Positions 40,689 to 53,900 of a stretch of 64,000 nt of DNA are shown here, in pieces. The stretch is from Coffea arabica. Taxonomy: Eukaryota > Streptophyta > Magnoliopsida > Gentianales > Rubiaceae. The notes below the pieces were generated by a model. It saw only the letters and a list, made by a program, of their open reading frames with translations. It made no database searches and was not told where the DNA came from. The stretch's first letter is position 1, and each line of letters begins with the position of its first letter. The DNA lies in the NCBI RefSeq assembly GCF_036785885.1, contig NC_092329.1, positions 8,246,001-8,310,000 of the forward strand. The letters run 5' to 3'. The position numbers and the translations under genes were made by a program.

Positions 40689-42663
40689 ATGGAAATGTTG
40701 TCCAAGAAAGCTACATGCAAATCGCATGGGCAAGACTCTTCCTACTTCCTGGGATGGCAGGAGTACGAGAAAAATCCGTTCAATGAGGATACAAATCCAT
40801 TGGGGATCATTCAGATGGGACTAGCAGAAAATCAGGTATGTAAAACCATAATTCTGTCACAATTACTGGAAAGGAGACTAAAAAATAGAAAATTTCATGT
40901 GTATTATATGGCCAATTTTTTTTCCTTTTAATTATTTTGGTGAAGTATTATATAACTACAGTTCTGAATTCGTTGAATAAAAAGGAATGGAATTTAAGCA
41001 CAGTATGACGTACGAAATACATTCCAACCATGCATGCTTCCGAGTGCCATCTGTTGTATGTGGAATCTGCTAAATTTCCAACCTTACCAGCACACAAATG
41101 GAATATACTCTTCGGAAATGTCTGACCACAAAATGTTAAAATATGAATTTTCTTTGAGAACCAATGTTAATTGAGAGCAATTTTCCATGCATGTGACATG
41201 TCGTACTTAATTCCCTTTTTCTTTCTCTGTCTCTAATTGCAGCTCTCTTTCGACCTTCTTGAATCATGGTTGGCAAGAAATCCAGATGCTACAATGTTTG
41301 GAAGCAATGGAGGATCCATATTCAAAGAACTGGCGCTTTTTCAAGATTATCATGGCTTGCAAACTTTCAAGACTGTAATGATTATCATTTCACCACATTT
41401 ATGATTAATGTGCTATGTACTTTGTTCCACTGTACCAGATTGTTTGTCTAAAACTAGGCTCCGCCATTCTCAGGAGTTGGTTGAATTTATGGCCGAGATC
41501 AGACGGAATAAGGTAAGATTTGACCCGCAAAAACTCGTACTCACAGCTGGTGCAACTTCAGCAAATGAGACTCTCATGTTTTGCCTTGCCGAACCTGGCG
41601 AAGCTTTTCTTATCCCTACGCCTTACTATCCCGGGTAATGTCGTCAAACAAGCCAAGAGCTTTTTTGCAGGAAAATGATTCAGCCAGTTCCACCTATCAA
41701 CTGTTTTTTTAACCCCTTCCTTTTTTCCTTATGGTCAGGTTCGATAGAGATCTTAAATGGCGAACCGGGGTCAAAATTGTTCCTATACATTGCTCTAGCT
41801 TGAATGGTTTCAGAATTACCAAGGCTGCCCTGGACGAAGCCTATGATGAAGCGCTAAAACTTAATTTAAGAGTGAAAGGGGTGTTTATCACTAACCCTTC
41901 GAATCCATTGGGCACGACCATGAATCAAGACGAATTTAATCATGTCATCAGCTTTGCGGTGTCCAAAAATATTCATATAGTTAGTGATGAAATATATGCT
42001 GGAACAGTTTTTGATTCCTCAAAATTCACAAGCATCATAGAAGCTATAATGGACCGGACCCTGGAAAAAACCGATATCTGGAGCCGAATTCATGTAGTTT
42101 CTAGCCTGTCAAAGGATTTAGGCCTGCCTGGATTCAGAATTGGTATGATTTATTCCAATAATGAAACGCTAATAGCTGCTGCTACAAAAATGTCAAGCTT
42201 TGGACTTGTTTCCTCCCAAACTCAATACCTACTTTCCAAACTTCTTGGAGACAAAAAGTTTACCAGGCACTACATCCAGGAGAATCAGAGGCGGCTTAAA
42301 AAGAGACAACAGGTGCTGGTCTCCGGCCTTCAAAGTTATGGGATCCCATGCCTAAAAAGCAATGCTGGATTATTTTGTTGGGTAGACATGAGAAATTTAC
42401 TGAGTTCAAATGCATTCGAGGCTGAGATGGAGCTTTGGAAGAAGATTCTTTATGAGGTTGGCTTAAACATCTCTCCTGGATCTTCTTGCCACTGTACTGA
42501 ACCTGGTTGGTTTCGTGTTTGCTTTGCAAACATGTCACAAGAAACATTAAACCTTTCGATTCATCGACTCCAGGCATTTGTCACTTCCAATGGAGATGGA
42601 AATTATCAGAATCAGAAGCTGTCCACAAGAATCTCTAGAAGAAATTCACTAGTGGTTAGCTGA
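40689..42663 (+). CDS. ACS: 1-aminocyclopropane-1-carboxylate synthase, 4 exons, 454 aa
   Basis: A PLP enzyme (EC 4.4.1.14) that turns S-adenosylmethionine into ACC, the committed step of ethylene synthesis, in the cytosol. Exons: 40689-40835, 41243-41374, 41474-41634, 41739-42663; phases close and total 1365 nt. It shows the family marks [60 protein letters not shown] (199-205) and SDEIYAG (Asp230, Tyr233). The Schiff-base lysine lies in [15 protein letters not shown] (Lys272), and the substrate carboxylate arginine in [10 protein letters not shown] (Arg406). At the exon 2/3 junction the splice ACT|GAG gives [13 protein letters not shown], aligning without gaps with other ACS proteins. The tail ends [11 protein letters not shown]; Ser450 sits in a CDPK-type R-R-N-S context and no proline-directed MAPK sites follow it. 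This suggests a tail unlike type I, but the class is uncertain. Confidence 0.96.
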
Positions 42664-42736
42664 TCATTTTTCGTCAGTTGGGGTCTTGGTAATACTGCAT
42701 GAACATGTTACATGCTTGTATTTTTTGTAAATTTCT

Positions 42737-43919
42737 GGGTTAATTTCACATACCTCCCCTGAGGTTTTTCACAATTGCAGAAAGCTCCCCTCAAGTTTTA
42801 AAAATTACACCTACATCCTCTATTTTCACTATTTAAGTAACATTCTAGGCCCAAAAGACTATACTTTTTTCAAAATTCCTATAATACCCTTGAGTTATAA
42901 TTCACAACCAAATGATTCACAGTCTCTATTTCATTTATCTTTACTTGCTATCACTATTACCTACCCATCAACATCTAAATCACCATTAAATAAATATTTA
43001 TCTTTGCTCTAATGTTCCTCTTTTACCTAAAATTTTTATATGCAAGCTATTATATCAACTATAAACGCTACATCAGATACCCAAAAACTTACCTACAATC
43101 TCATATCAATATTAGATTTTACTTAATACATAATAATATTCATCAATATCACTAAATTTCAATTCCATGACTGCCACCTTTTTAACACAAAATAATTTAA
43201 ACCATCACTACTAATATCAATATCCAATATATTCCATTGGCACAGAGTTCAAAATCAATCAAATTCTCTCTATAGGAATAATATCAATAATTGTAAATCA
43301 AAAATAGAAACATAATACAGTTATAAATATATACCAAGAACAATTTTTTTTTCATGGCAACCATAACAGTATAACCTATATTTAGTTCCTATTTCACTTC
43401 GTATCTTTAATTTTTATTTTTTATCATTGTCACTATCTTCATCTCTATCTAGTTTGGTAATGAAATTAGTACTCAATTTGTCATTTGACAATTTCAATTT
43501 GTTAATGCCTATAAAAAATTGGCAACAAAAATGGAGGCAAGGAAACTATTTAATGATAATGGAAAATTCTCGGAATAGATACCAAGACATGTAAGTATTG
43601 ATGGTTTGGTGTGAATGGTAATTTTACTGCCGGTGATAGTACACATTTGGTTGATAATAATAAACGAATGGGTTTGAAAGAAAAATAAATGCAGGAGGAA
43701 GATAATAGATAGTTAAATAAGAAAAATTGTAGTTTGAATTATTGGTTGATAATAGATGAGAGAGCTTTAATATTTAAAAGAGTTTTTCAATGAGCTGACA
43801 ATTAATGAAGGGCATTATTATCTTTTTATCACACCAAAGGAGATTTTCATAATTATGTAAATATCAAGGGAGCCAAATGAAATTATTAAAATTTTAGAGG
43901 AGGTTTCTGAAATTATCCC
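42737..43919. mobile_element. Non-autonomous TIR element with 9-bp near-duplication (Mutator-type)
   Basis: The left end GGGTTAATTTCACATACCTCC and the right end, as complement, GGGATAATTTCAGAAACCTCC are inverted termini. Flanks TAAATTTCT (42728-42736) and TAAATTTTA (43920-43928) match in 7 of 9 positions. No transposase in the 1.18-kb interior. It lies only 73 bp after the ACC synthase stop, so it may supply that gene's 3' UTR or polyadenylation site. Confidence 0.6.
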
Positions 43920-43928
43920 TAAATTTTA

Positions 43929-44999
43929 TTTTCTAGTAGTTATCAATAATGTACATAAGAAAATAGCAGAAGAAGCTGCCTTGTTCGACTCAATGATTAT
44001 GATGGACCATGACTTGTTGGTAATAGTACAGCCATGAGATCCGAGTAGCAATTTCTACTTGGTGACTTCATGTTTCTTATGTACAAGAATAATTGAAGAT
44101 ATCAGAAGAACTTCGCGGTGGATGATTCCTATTGGGCATCTCGTTTCCATGTGTGTCACGATTGCAATTTATTCTCTTGGGTATATATCTTCTTCTTTTA
44201 GGAAGAAAGTGAACTGCACAACTCTTTGTTTGTTACAAGTCAAATACAAATTCAACTACGCCACGACAGCATATGACTTTGTAAGAAAAATAAGTAAATC
44301 TATCCCTTAAAGAACCATAATTATAATCCTTAAAGAAAAAAAACATTAGAACCAGGTACATATCGGTGTGTTACACTAGGAGGACCGATGGATTGGGTGG
44401 TTTAGGGAAAGAAGATTAATTATTACATTGAGAGGAGGGATGAACTGAGTGGTTTAGAAAAAGAAGTGTAAGTGATAAGTTTCGAGTTAGACCCCATTCC
44501 ACTAAAAAAAATTAGATTAATTATTATCTACAATTACTGGGATGTATGAGAGACTTTTAGATATAATAGAATATAAAAGTGGAACCCAGACACATTTTCA
44601 GTGGAGGCACAAATAAAAGAAAAACCTTTTTACTTTTGTAAATAGATGCATACAATTTTCTATAACCTATTGGAAAAAAATTGTATTAATCCTAAACATG
44701 TTTTCAAACAATCCTTTCATATCACATACATTATACAACAAATAGTGTTACAACGAAGAATGCAAAAATAAAAATAAAAATCCAAATAATGTTAACTCCA
44801 ACGCTCACATTAATGTTCATCAATAGGAATAGCAGTGGGTGATCAAGTAAAATACATTACCCAAGGATATCCAATCCAATAGTTAATCCGATTAGACAAC
44901 CAATGAATTATCCATTAGAATTTGCTATTGATGAGGGATTACCAATAAGTAGGCAAATAAAATTTGGTAAAAGGATTTCAAAACTCAATACCTGATACC

Positions 45000-45040
<41 letters not shown>

Positions 45041-45489
45041 TGATTCTTCTTCTGGATATTTGCTAAAATTGCTAATAGCCAAAGATATATTTTAATTAAA
45101 AGTCTCAAATGGAGATAATTATTAGTAAAAATGAAAGAATGTTGATTTAATCCTTTAAAATGTTGAATATTTATCATACAAGTTCTATGGCTCCATTTAA
45201 GTTTAAGACTCAACATTGCATGTTGATTTAACATGAAATATGTGTCAATTTAGTTGGATAAAAGTTAATTTCCTTTTCTTGAACAATTCAAATAAGGGAA
45301 TAGAGAGTAGCAAATATATAATCCGACCCCGTGAGCAAGAGAGTTTGATAATGGAAATCAAAAGCGGTAAGGTTGATAGGATTTGGTAATAGACTTAGAT
45401 GAGTAGATAGGGATTAATAAAAGACTTTTACCGGAGTATCCAACCCCGCTACCATTCCTATTCATGTAGCAAGTAACAATATACACATT
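43929..45489. other. Intergenic, no gene seen
   Basis: Includes a loose repeat of ATGGATTGGGTGGTTTAG / ATGAACTGAGTGGTTTAG near 44388-44460 and the TA microsatellite at 45006-45037. The frame at 44059-44310 has no recognisable domain. Confidence 0.35.
45006..45037. repeat. TA dinucleotide microsatellite
   Basis: About 16 uninterrupted TA units. Confidence 0.9.
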
Positions 45490-46051
45490 GGGCAAAAAAC
45501 CTCAACTGCCATTGAATTATTGCTCGTATCGACTTTTGATCATCAAACAATTTTTCGTATCAAATTGGCAATTAAACTAACTAATTAGCACAACCGTGGC
45601 CATTTCATGGATTTTGGCTCTTAGCCTACAAAATAATCAAAACGCCTAGGGGTAGTTTTATCCACAACTAAGTGTTAATTATATTGAATGAATTTTGAAT
45701 TTGCTGAAAATACCACATGCACTAATCTTGAAGAAACTGCAAGAAATAGGATTAGATACATTTAGTACTGTTTATTTGGAAAGAGGAAGGGTGCAACTGT
45801 TGTCCCCAAAAAATTTTTTTAAAAAAAGCTATTTTGCTAGAACTTAATAGAGCAAGGGTATAGGATCGAGTTAGTGGTGGACAAAAATACCCTTGGGTGT
45901 TTTGATTATTTTGCAGATTAAGAGGCAAAATTCATAAAACGGCCATGGTTATATTGATTAGTTATTTCAATGGCCAATTTATGATGAAAATTTATTTTAT
46001 GGTCAAAAGTCGATGCGAGCAATAGTTTAATGGCTACCGAGATTTTTTACT
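45490..46051. mobile_element. TIR element with about 165-bp inverted ends
   Basis: The left arm (about 45490-45660) and the right arm (about 45880-46051) are inverted copies. TTGCTCGTATCGACTTTTGA pairs with the complement TTGCTCGCATCGACTTTTGA, and CAAAATAATCAAAACGCC with CAAAATAATCAAAACACC. Ends start GGGCAAAAAACCTC and GAGTAAAAAATCTC. Flanks are AT-rich (TATACACAT; TATATATAT), so a target duplication is uncertain. Long arms with a short spacer suggest a Mutator-type MITE. Confidence 0.55.
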
Positions 46052-48137
46052 CTATATATATTTAGTACATAAAATAATAGGACGAACCACATGCTTTACT
46101 GCATAAAAAATCTCATTGTTGGACTAAATGAATTATTTCCATTGGAAAAATTATCAAATTACTTATGAGGAGATATTGAAATTGATTGAGAGTAAAAAAC
46201 AAATTTTTCTTTACCTCGTGGGGACAAAAGCACAAATTATACGAGTGAAATCAAATTTTCTTGCAAACACTATACCTAAAATAGTAATTTCATTTGGCCA
46301 GTGCCACCTTTGGGTCGCAAATAGCTCCGCCCTTGACAGAAGAACTATAGCCGCTACGTAGAGATAGTAATCCAAAGTCAAGTGACTCTGTGTTTGATAA
46401 AACTAAATCTGAAAATTGAAATTTAAAATTTGAATTCATTACATTATTGAATGGCTAAGTATTATATCTAATAAAGTTGAATGTACATCACATTCAATGA
46501 TAAATGAATAACTTATCACTCATTTTTGGGAGTAAGTTTTGTTTAGGAAATTCATTGCCACTTCATTAATTCAAATGTTTAATTTTTTTATTATCAAACA
46601 CGTCTAAACATATTAAGATTTAAATTTATTAAATTTAAGTGTTGAATTTAATTATTAAACGGGATTTAAGTATAACAAGTCTTCACGACAACAAAACAAG
46701 CACGTGCCAGTTACATGCAACTAGCAAGCTTTATGTCTAAGAATGATTAAAATAATTTAAATTTTAGAATAAAGTAGAATTTTGTACATTTAAACTCATG
46801 TCTCGTGCTACGTAGAGATTCAAACATTTGAACTTAAGTAATATATAATTATCACTGGACAGCATGAATTTATAAAAAATTATTAAAGAATAAAATAATT
46901 AAATAATCTTAGAAAATGACACATGCCAGAGTATTGAAAAAATATCTTAACCAGTGAATACGTATATAGATAGATTTCCAATCTCTAAAATTTAAATTAA
47001 AAGAAATTATAGAGATATTCAAAGCAAAATAAGAATTACAACCGAAAACCCATAATTTCCTCAGACATGCTAAACATCTATTCCTTGTATTAGAGATCTG
47101 AATAGTCCTATCCTCATCACAATAGATTTATGCACATTAATCCAAACTCTAGTATTTGGGAAAGTGACCGAGAGAGCAAATTGCTTAGATTTAATTAGAT
47201 AGTTTTTATTTTTAATTTAATTAGATAGTTTGCAGCGCTGTGGTTGTGATAAAGAATTTTTGTTAACACAGAGAAGAAGTAAATAGTGTATGATTGACAC
47301 ATTTTTTTTCCTCAGTTTTCTTCTTTTTTTGGTCAAATACGAAGGTGTTTTTCTTTTTCTGCCCTTAAATAGATATCATGTATTATAAAGAGGTTAAAAA
47401 AAATGTGAGAGGTCAAAAATGAGAGTTGGACCACTTTTAAATTTGTAAAGGACTGAAATAAATCATTTTAAATATTAGAGACTAAAAAAGTGAATAATCT
47501 CAAAATTTAAATATTATGGAGTGTATATCATGAATATGTTTCCGCTTTAGAGGGACTAAAATATTCTGGAGTGTGGTGTAGTTTTAGGTTTGTTTAGGAT
47601 GGTCCAAGTTTCCAGTGTTTTCTGTCTTGTTAGACACGACAATTTGACTACGTGACGCATCAGAAGAATGTGTCAGTCACTATCGTTCATTTTCATATTG
47701 AAACCATCATGATATATTCTGGCAAAAACAATCTAATAATATGTGCCATAACATCAAATTCACCATATTATCGCCTACATCTTAAGGTACCATGGATAGA
47801 AATTGAACTAGGAGTTCAACTAGTAGGTTGTGTTTATTAAATTGCAGATTTCTAATTCTTAATACATGTTTAATTTATTATTAGGATAATAATATAAATT
47901 AAATCGTGTTGGATGATTTACAGCAATCTCGTGATGAAATCTTTTCATAGATCTCATTTGACTGACATAGGATTGAATGGTCTATAATTTGCACCCTAAC
48001 ACATTAATGATATACTACTAAATTGTGATGCCGCAAGCCACGTGCTACAATCCCCATAGTCTTCCTACCTAAGGGACCTTGTAGGTTCAACAAATAATAA
48101 TGCAACGACCGGCATTACGCACATAATCAAAATCATA
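46052..48137. other. Intergenic, no gene seen
   Basis: AT-rich. I see no exon, RNA gene or transposon end that I can support. Confidence 0.35.
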
Positions 48138-48412
48138 CTCCCTTACTCCCGTGTATTTAGTGATGTTTAGGGATATGTGCTTTTTATATATGGTACACTG
48201 TTTAAAAAAGTTTTTCTTTTTATTTCATTTTTACCCTTTATCGTGTATTGGTCGAAGTAAAAAGTAGAAAACAATCTCATCATATTTGTATTTATGTATC
48301 ATTAATGAAGGGTATAAGGGAAATTTCAGAATATAAAGTAGTTAGAAATGTCAAACATGACAAATATTTTGGAATAGTAAAAAAAGGAAAGTATGACATG
48401 GGACGGAAGGAG
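48138..48412. mobile_element. Stowaway-type MITE
   Basis: The ends CTCCCTTACTCCCGTG (left) and, as complement, CTCCTTCCGTCCCATG (right) carry the Tc1/mariner MITE terminus. It is flanked by TA on both sides (48136-48137 and 48413-48414). Length 275 bp, AT-rich, no ORF. Confidence 0.7.
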
Positions 48413-48414
48413 TA

Positions 48415-50062
48415 CTTATTTTCTTCAATGGACACTTATTAACAAAGATTTCCGATGCTAGTTTTATAAAATATAAAATCAATTTGACAAAGTATTTAAA
48501 TGAGGAAAAGCTATAAATAAAAATGCGTGTATTCACATAATAAATTAGGTACAATTCAAACATATAAATGAGTGATCACGAGAAAAATTCCGTTTTCAAC
48601 ATAATTTTCATTCTCTTAGGCGTGGAATCGAATTTTTTTGCATTGTTTCAATTCATCGATAATTTATCTTTTTTCTCTTTTTTTCTCTCTCTCTCTCTCT
48701 CTCTCTTTTTAATGTTTTAGTTTATTAACGATCTATGGAAATGAACTAGACGGGCTTTCTAATGTAGCATATCTTTCATGAAGTAGATCGAGAAGGTACC
48801 AACGGAAATGATAATTTGCGTGCTAAAGCAGAATTCGTAGCAAGCCTTTCCGTCATTATGCTTGATGGACACCGCTTTGTCGGTTGCAAAATCCACGTAA
48901 AGGCGTACACATGTGTGCTACTTGTTTCTCTAAAACATCTTTATCTTTTATACTACATAAATTGATTGATTGATTGATTCATTTAAGAGTGCACTTATAA
49001 TTAATTAATTCTGCAATTGAGATTTATCCATCTGTTCTGTGAGTCTCCTACGCAACATCACAGACTTGATGTATTAAACAGTACAGTAGTGTGTTGATGA
49101 CTTCCTTAAGTAAGTAAATAACTCACTAGGGTTTAAATTGTTTTTCATATTCAAAAAATCAGCAAATACAAGAGCATAGTTCAACCGACCGAATATATGA
49201 GACAGACAAAAGATCAGTCTTTAGCAACAAAAGACGACTGTATCTTGATATTCAGATTTAGTTTGAAGTGATTCGTTCTTAAAACTCGTTCAACATGGTT
49301 CTGGTATCTTGGTATATTTTCAATATCTCCAATTTGGATGGTTTTTTTTGGAATTTTTATGATAAAAATGTATTGTAACGATTTGATGGATGTAAATTAA
49401 AAAGATGATTAAAAAATATTAAAATTTTTGAATGAAAAATTGTAATCCAAATAAGGCCGTTGAAAGGCACTTAAACTCTCAATAATCTCAGTTGTTTGAT
49501 CTTTTCTAATTTTTTTTTATTTTTTTACTTAGACGTGTTAAGGATTCATCAGATATTGTGATTCTTAGTTGATAAACGGATACTTGTTCTCATCATACTA
49601 TAACCTTATACAACTTCAACTCTAATTTTGGTTTCTGAACACATTTTTTTAATTATACTTTTATATCTCCAAGCATTTTTTTCATCTAAAAATAAAAAAA
49701 AATTACTTTCGAATAATCTTCAATGGAAATGCATTCTAACTAAACTAGTGATACTGTGATAAGTTATGTATAAATTTCAGAGAGGTAGGACTATAAAAGC
49801 AGCATTTGGCATGATTTTTTAAAAAAACAAAAACTGAACTTATCATCAAAATTTTTTCTTGGGGAAGAAAGGAAAAACACAGAAAAAAAAGAGTAAATAA
49901 AAAGAGACAGTTGGAGAGGGCAGTTTCTTTCACTTCAATCGATTTCGGCAGTCCACTCGCTTATTCATTGGCTTCCACGTGGCGCCTCCGTTGGGCCCGC
50001 AAATCCTCTACCCAAAATAAATATTCAGTAGACAAATCGACGCATTTCATTGTTCGTACTGC
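48415..50062. other. Intergenic upstream of the OSCA-like gene
   Basis: Contains a CT run (about 48683-48705), an ATTG repeat (about 48961-48979) and an AT-rich tract near 49340-49460 ending CCAAATAAGG that resembles a small transposon end. No exon is supported. The promoter of the next gene should lie in its last part. Confidence 0.35.
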
Positions 50063-50282
50063 ATGATTTTCATCCCGCGCCGAGACCCACATTCTCTCTC
50101 TCTCTCTCTATCCTGGCTTTCTCGAAAAGTTTATTGGAAAAGAAAAATTAATTCGGATATTGTGCGTAAATTTGATTCTAGGGTTTCCATTTCTCCAATC
50201 ATTCACGCATTTGTTGAAGTTCAAGCCAAGTCTCTCGTTCTTCTCCTGCACGGCTAAATTTCCTGTCCAATTCCGCTTACAG

Positions 50283-50836
50283 GTAATAGTTGTTTAAATC
50301 TTTGTATCTTTTTCTTCGTTTTAGTCGGCAACTTCATCACGATTTGAGCGTTTTTCATTTTTGGTAGCTTTTTCTACTGAATTTTTGGTTATGCCGTTTG
50401 CACTGCTTTTTTGAATTCTTTTAATTTATTTATCAGGTAATGTAAATTCTATGTATTAGAATCGAAAACTGCTTTTTGTGTAAAATGTTTTTTTTTGGTT
50501 CTACACAGTTATGTTAGAGTTTAAAGTAGAGTTGAGGAACTTTGCTTGAAATTTGCTCAGGAATGAATTTTTCTTTTCTGCATGAATGTAAAGCAGAAGC
50601 AGAACTTACTCTGTTTTGTGCGTTTTTATTAATGTGACGTTAATTATATAATTTATGCGTATTCTGAAACCGCCATTAGTTGTTATCGTGCAAAATTGTG
50701 ATATTGGCATGTGAGTATGAATTTGAAGCACAATGCTTTCCTTTTTTTGCTTGGTAGTTATTCATTTAATTGAAATCATAAGTAGAATTGTCGTGTAAAA
50801 TTGTGATGAGATTAGCACTTTTTCTCTTATTTGCAG
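50283..50836 (+). other. Probable 5' UTR intron of the OSCA-like gene
   Basis: The donor CTTACAG|GTAATA at 50282/50283 and the acceptor TTATTTGCAG at 50836 bound T-rich DNA ahead of the ATG at 50985. A leader intron here is an inference from the splice sites and position. Confidence 0.5.
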
Positions 50837-50984
50837 TTTGGAGACGAGTGTCAGGAATTGCTTTGATGACCTTATTTGTGGCAATTTTGTTCTGTGGGAA
50901 CATTTTGGAGCCTAAGAGATGGTATCCATTTTATTGAATCTGGGAAATGAGACACGTTTCTGTATTTGGTTTTATTGACTGAAG

Positions 50985-53900
50985 ATGTACTTAGCTGCTC
51001 TATTGACTTCTGCTGGAATTAATATAGCAGTTTGCGTGGTGATTTTCTCACTGTATTCTATTCTAAGAAAACAACCGCGGTTTATGAATGTCTACTTTGG
51101 TCAAAAGCTCGCTCATGCAAAATCAAGACGCCAAGATCCATTTTGTTTTGAAAGGCTAGTTCCTTCCGCTAGTTGGATAGTGAAAGCCTGGGAAGCATCT
51201 GAAGATCAAATTTGTGCTGCTGGAGGATTAGATGCTCTAGTATTCATCCGGTTGATTGTTTTCAGGTGAGCACATGTTCCCACATAATTTGTTGTGTTTG
51301 AAGTTCATAAGATTACTTTATGGATGACATATGCTGAATTCTTGTCAGCATTTTTGTTTGATTGATTCATTCAAATCAGTATTTGCTTAAGCTACATTGA
51401 AAACGTGGATTCAGATTTGTCTTAAGTAATTTTATGAGCACGCTTCTTGTTTCAAATGTATCTATGAATGTGAAAAGTCCAAAGTTTGTTGATCAGTGTA
51501 AATGAACATGACTTGAAATAACACTGTACTCCTGATCTGATGGCAAAAGAACTTTCAGATCTCAAATAAATTTGATGGAAGACAAGGAATTAGCACTGCT
51601 TCATATATAATGATGAGGATTTGGACTTCAATGTTAAATTTATGCAACTTAACTACTTTTGTAATTTGCACATAGAATATTTGTTTCACTTGTTAACCGC
51701 ACGTGTTCTTTGGGATGCCTGAGCCCTATATTGGAAAAGAACTTCTATACTTCATCTGTACAATTGTATTACTTGGAGATACTTACATCTTTTTTGCTAA
51801 GAATTTAGCTTCTTGCTGCATATTTGTGCTTTGATCCAATCATTCTCTTGATTTTATGAACATGGTTAACTGAAGGATTAGAGGTAAGTGGTAGACTGGA
51901 ATAATGGATGTCCAGCTTTATGAAGGAGGACAAGTGATGAATGTGCCCCTTAACATTATATGCCTCAATTGGGCAGCACAGATTTACATGGTCACGAGTC
52001 AATAGTAAGTAGAGTTGGCCATATTTATCTCAGAATGATTGACATTTCAAATAAACTTTATGCGCTTCAGGCTTGGGCCATGAGAAAGTAGGATAATATG
52101 ACTTTTTATGTAGTACATTGTCATGGTGATTTGAACTGAAGGCCGGTTTTTTGAATTTTGTGCACAATAAGTGGTCTTCTGATATTTTGTGGTTGGTTTT
52201 TTTTTTCTTTTTTTTTTGCTTAGATGTCATTGTTTAATACCTTGAAGCAATACTATTTGGTTCATAGACAGGGTGTGATGGGATCATTTATACCAAGATT
52301 AGCTTTTTTGAGATTATTTCATCTAAAGTAGTCATTTTATATTGAAAAATCGTGGATTATTCAGGGGATATCCCATGGGTAGCCCAATATTGTGTTTGCT
52401 AAGTATATGGTAGAAATGAATTCGATAAAACTAAAAGCATTCATAGCATTGCATTTGTTTATCCCATCAATTTGTCATCCAAGGATAAATAGTACCACCT
52501 TGCCCTGGGATTATTATATTATTACTTGGATTAAAGAGGATAACTTATCCATGTGTAAATTTCAACCCAACGAGGGAGGACTAGGGTTAGTAATCCTATC
52601 ACGTGTCATCACTTGAACCAAATGGATGTTATTGCTGATGGTAATCTCATGTTGAGGATAAGATGTAAGATGCAACAATGAACCTGGATAAATTTAGTTT
52701 TTGGTGGACTTTCACTTCAATGCTTGAAATGGTAGGACAGAGTATTTCCTTCGTAGAATAGCCAATAACTAAGTCAAGTTAATGTTTTGGCAATTCATGA
52801 AACTGAATATATGCCAAACATACTTGTTTTTGCTGCAGTAAACTTTTGACTGTTTCTGGAGAATGCTGTTTACAATGTGATTTCTGAAACTGTTTCTGGA
52901 GAATGCTGTTTACAATGTGATTTCTGAAAGGTTAGGTCCGTCAATTGCCTATCTATGGTGACAAATGGGTTGTGAAAACTATAACATCTTTTAAGATTTT
53001 GGCTCTTCATTTAGGAACCATTATTCTACAATCATGCCTGAAAAAGTAGGTGATTATCTTCTTTTTATTAATTGTGTGTTTTTTTGCCTCTTTTTTTGTG
53101 TTTTAAATGTCCAAAAGCTAGTCAGCTATGGATGTTTAAATGGGTTGGGTCATTGCAGTCTAAGTTCTATGTGCGATGACGGCTAATTGGTATCACTGCC
53201 ACATGTTTTTCTTTTGAATTAAAAAAATGAGGAATTAGCCTTTTTGCAGTTTTGTGCTTTTACAGTACAACCAATCTGTCACCGCAAGGCATTCATTGAT
53301 GAAGGAAAAAAGTTCAATATACGTGATGAATCATTTTGATCATGATGTGTCGGGGAATGACAAGTATAATATCCCTGTTTTCTTAATTCCAGTTTATATT
53401 TGAAAAATTGTTAAATTTTAATAAAACTGTTTTGAATATCATAAAAAATATGGGATATTCTTCTATTCTCAGGGTAGAGATCAACTTCCTAGTGGTTTGT
53501 GATTTTAGACTTTGTCATTCTTCGCATGGAGAATTTGGTTTTGTTTTCTTGGATTATGTGCTTATATGTGCTTATTTATTTTCCAGTATCAGGATATTCT
53601 CCATAGCTGCTACCATATGCATCTCTCTTGTGCTTCCACTTAACTATTATGGACACGACATGGAGCACAAAGTCATTCCATCGGAGTCGCTTGAAGTCTT
53701 TTCCATTGCAAATGTTCAGAAAGGATCAAAAAGGTACAAAAGATACTTCAATTTTTATGCAATTAGGATTGCTTGCTCGTATTAATACAGATGCCAAGTT
53801 CATGATATTGCATTCCATAATGTTACCATTATTCATCAGTAGTTGACAGTGATCCAGAAAGCAGAAATGTTCATGCTTCGATACAGTCAATACTGATGCT

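Noticed and set aside
44059-44310. 83-codon frame between transposons
   Set aside because: No family resemblance, and isolated in repeat-rich DNA.
50063-50257. 64-codon frame upstream of the OSCA gene
   Set aside because: It lies in the presumed 5' UTR exon before a splice donor. It may be an upstream ORF but is not supported as a separate protein gene.
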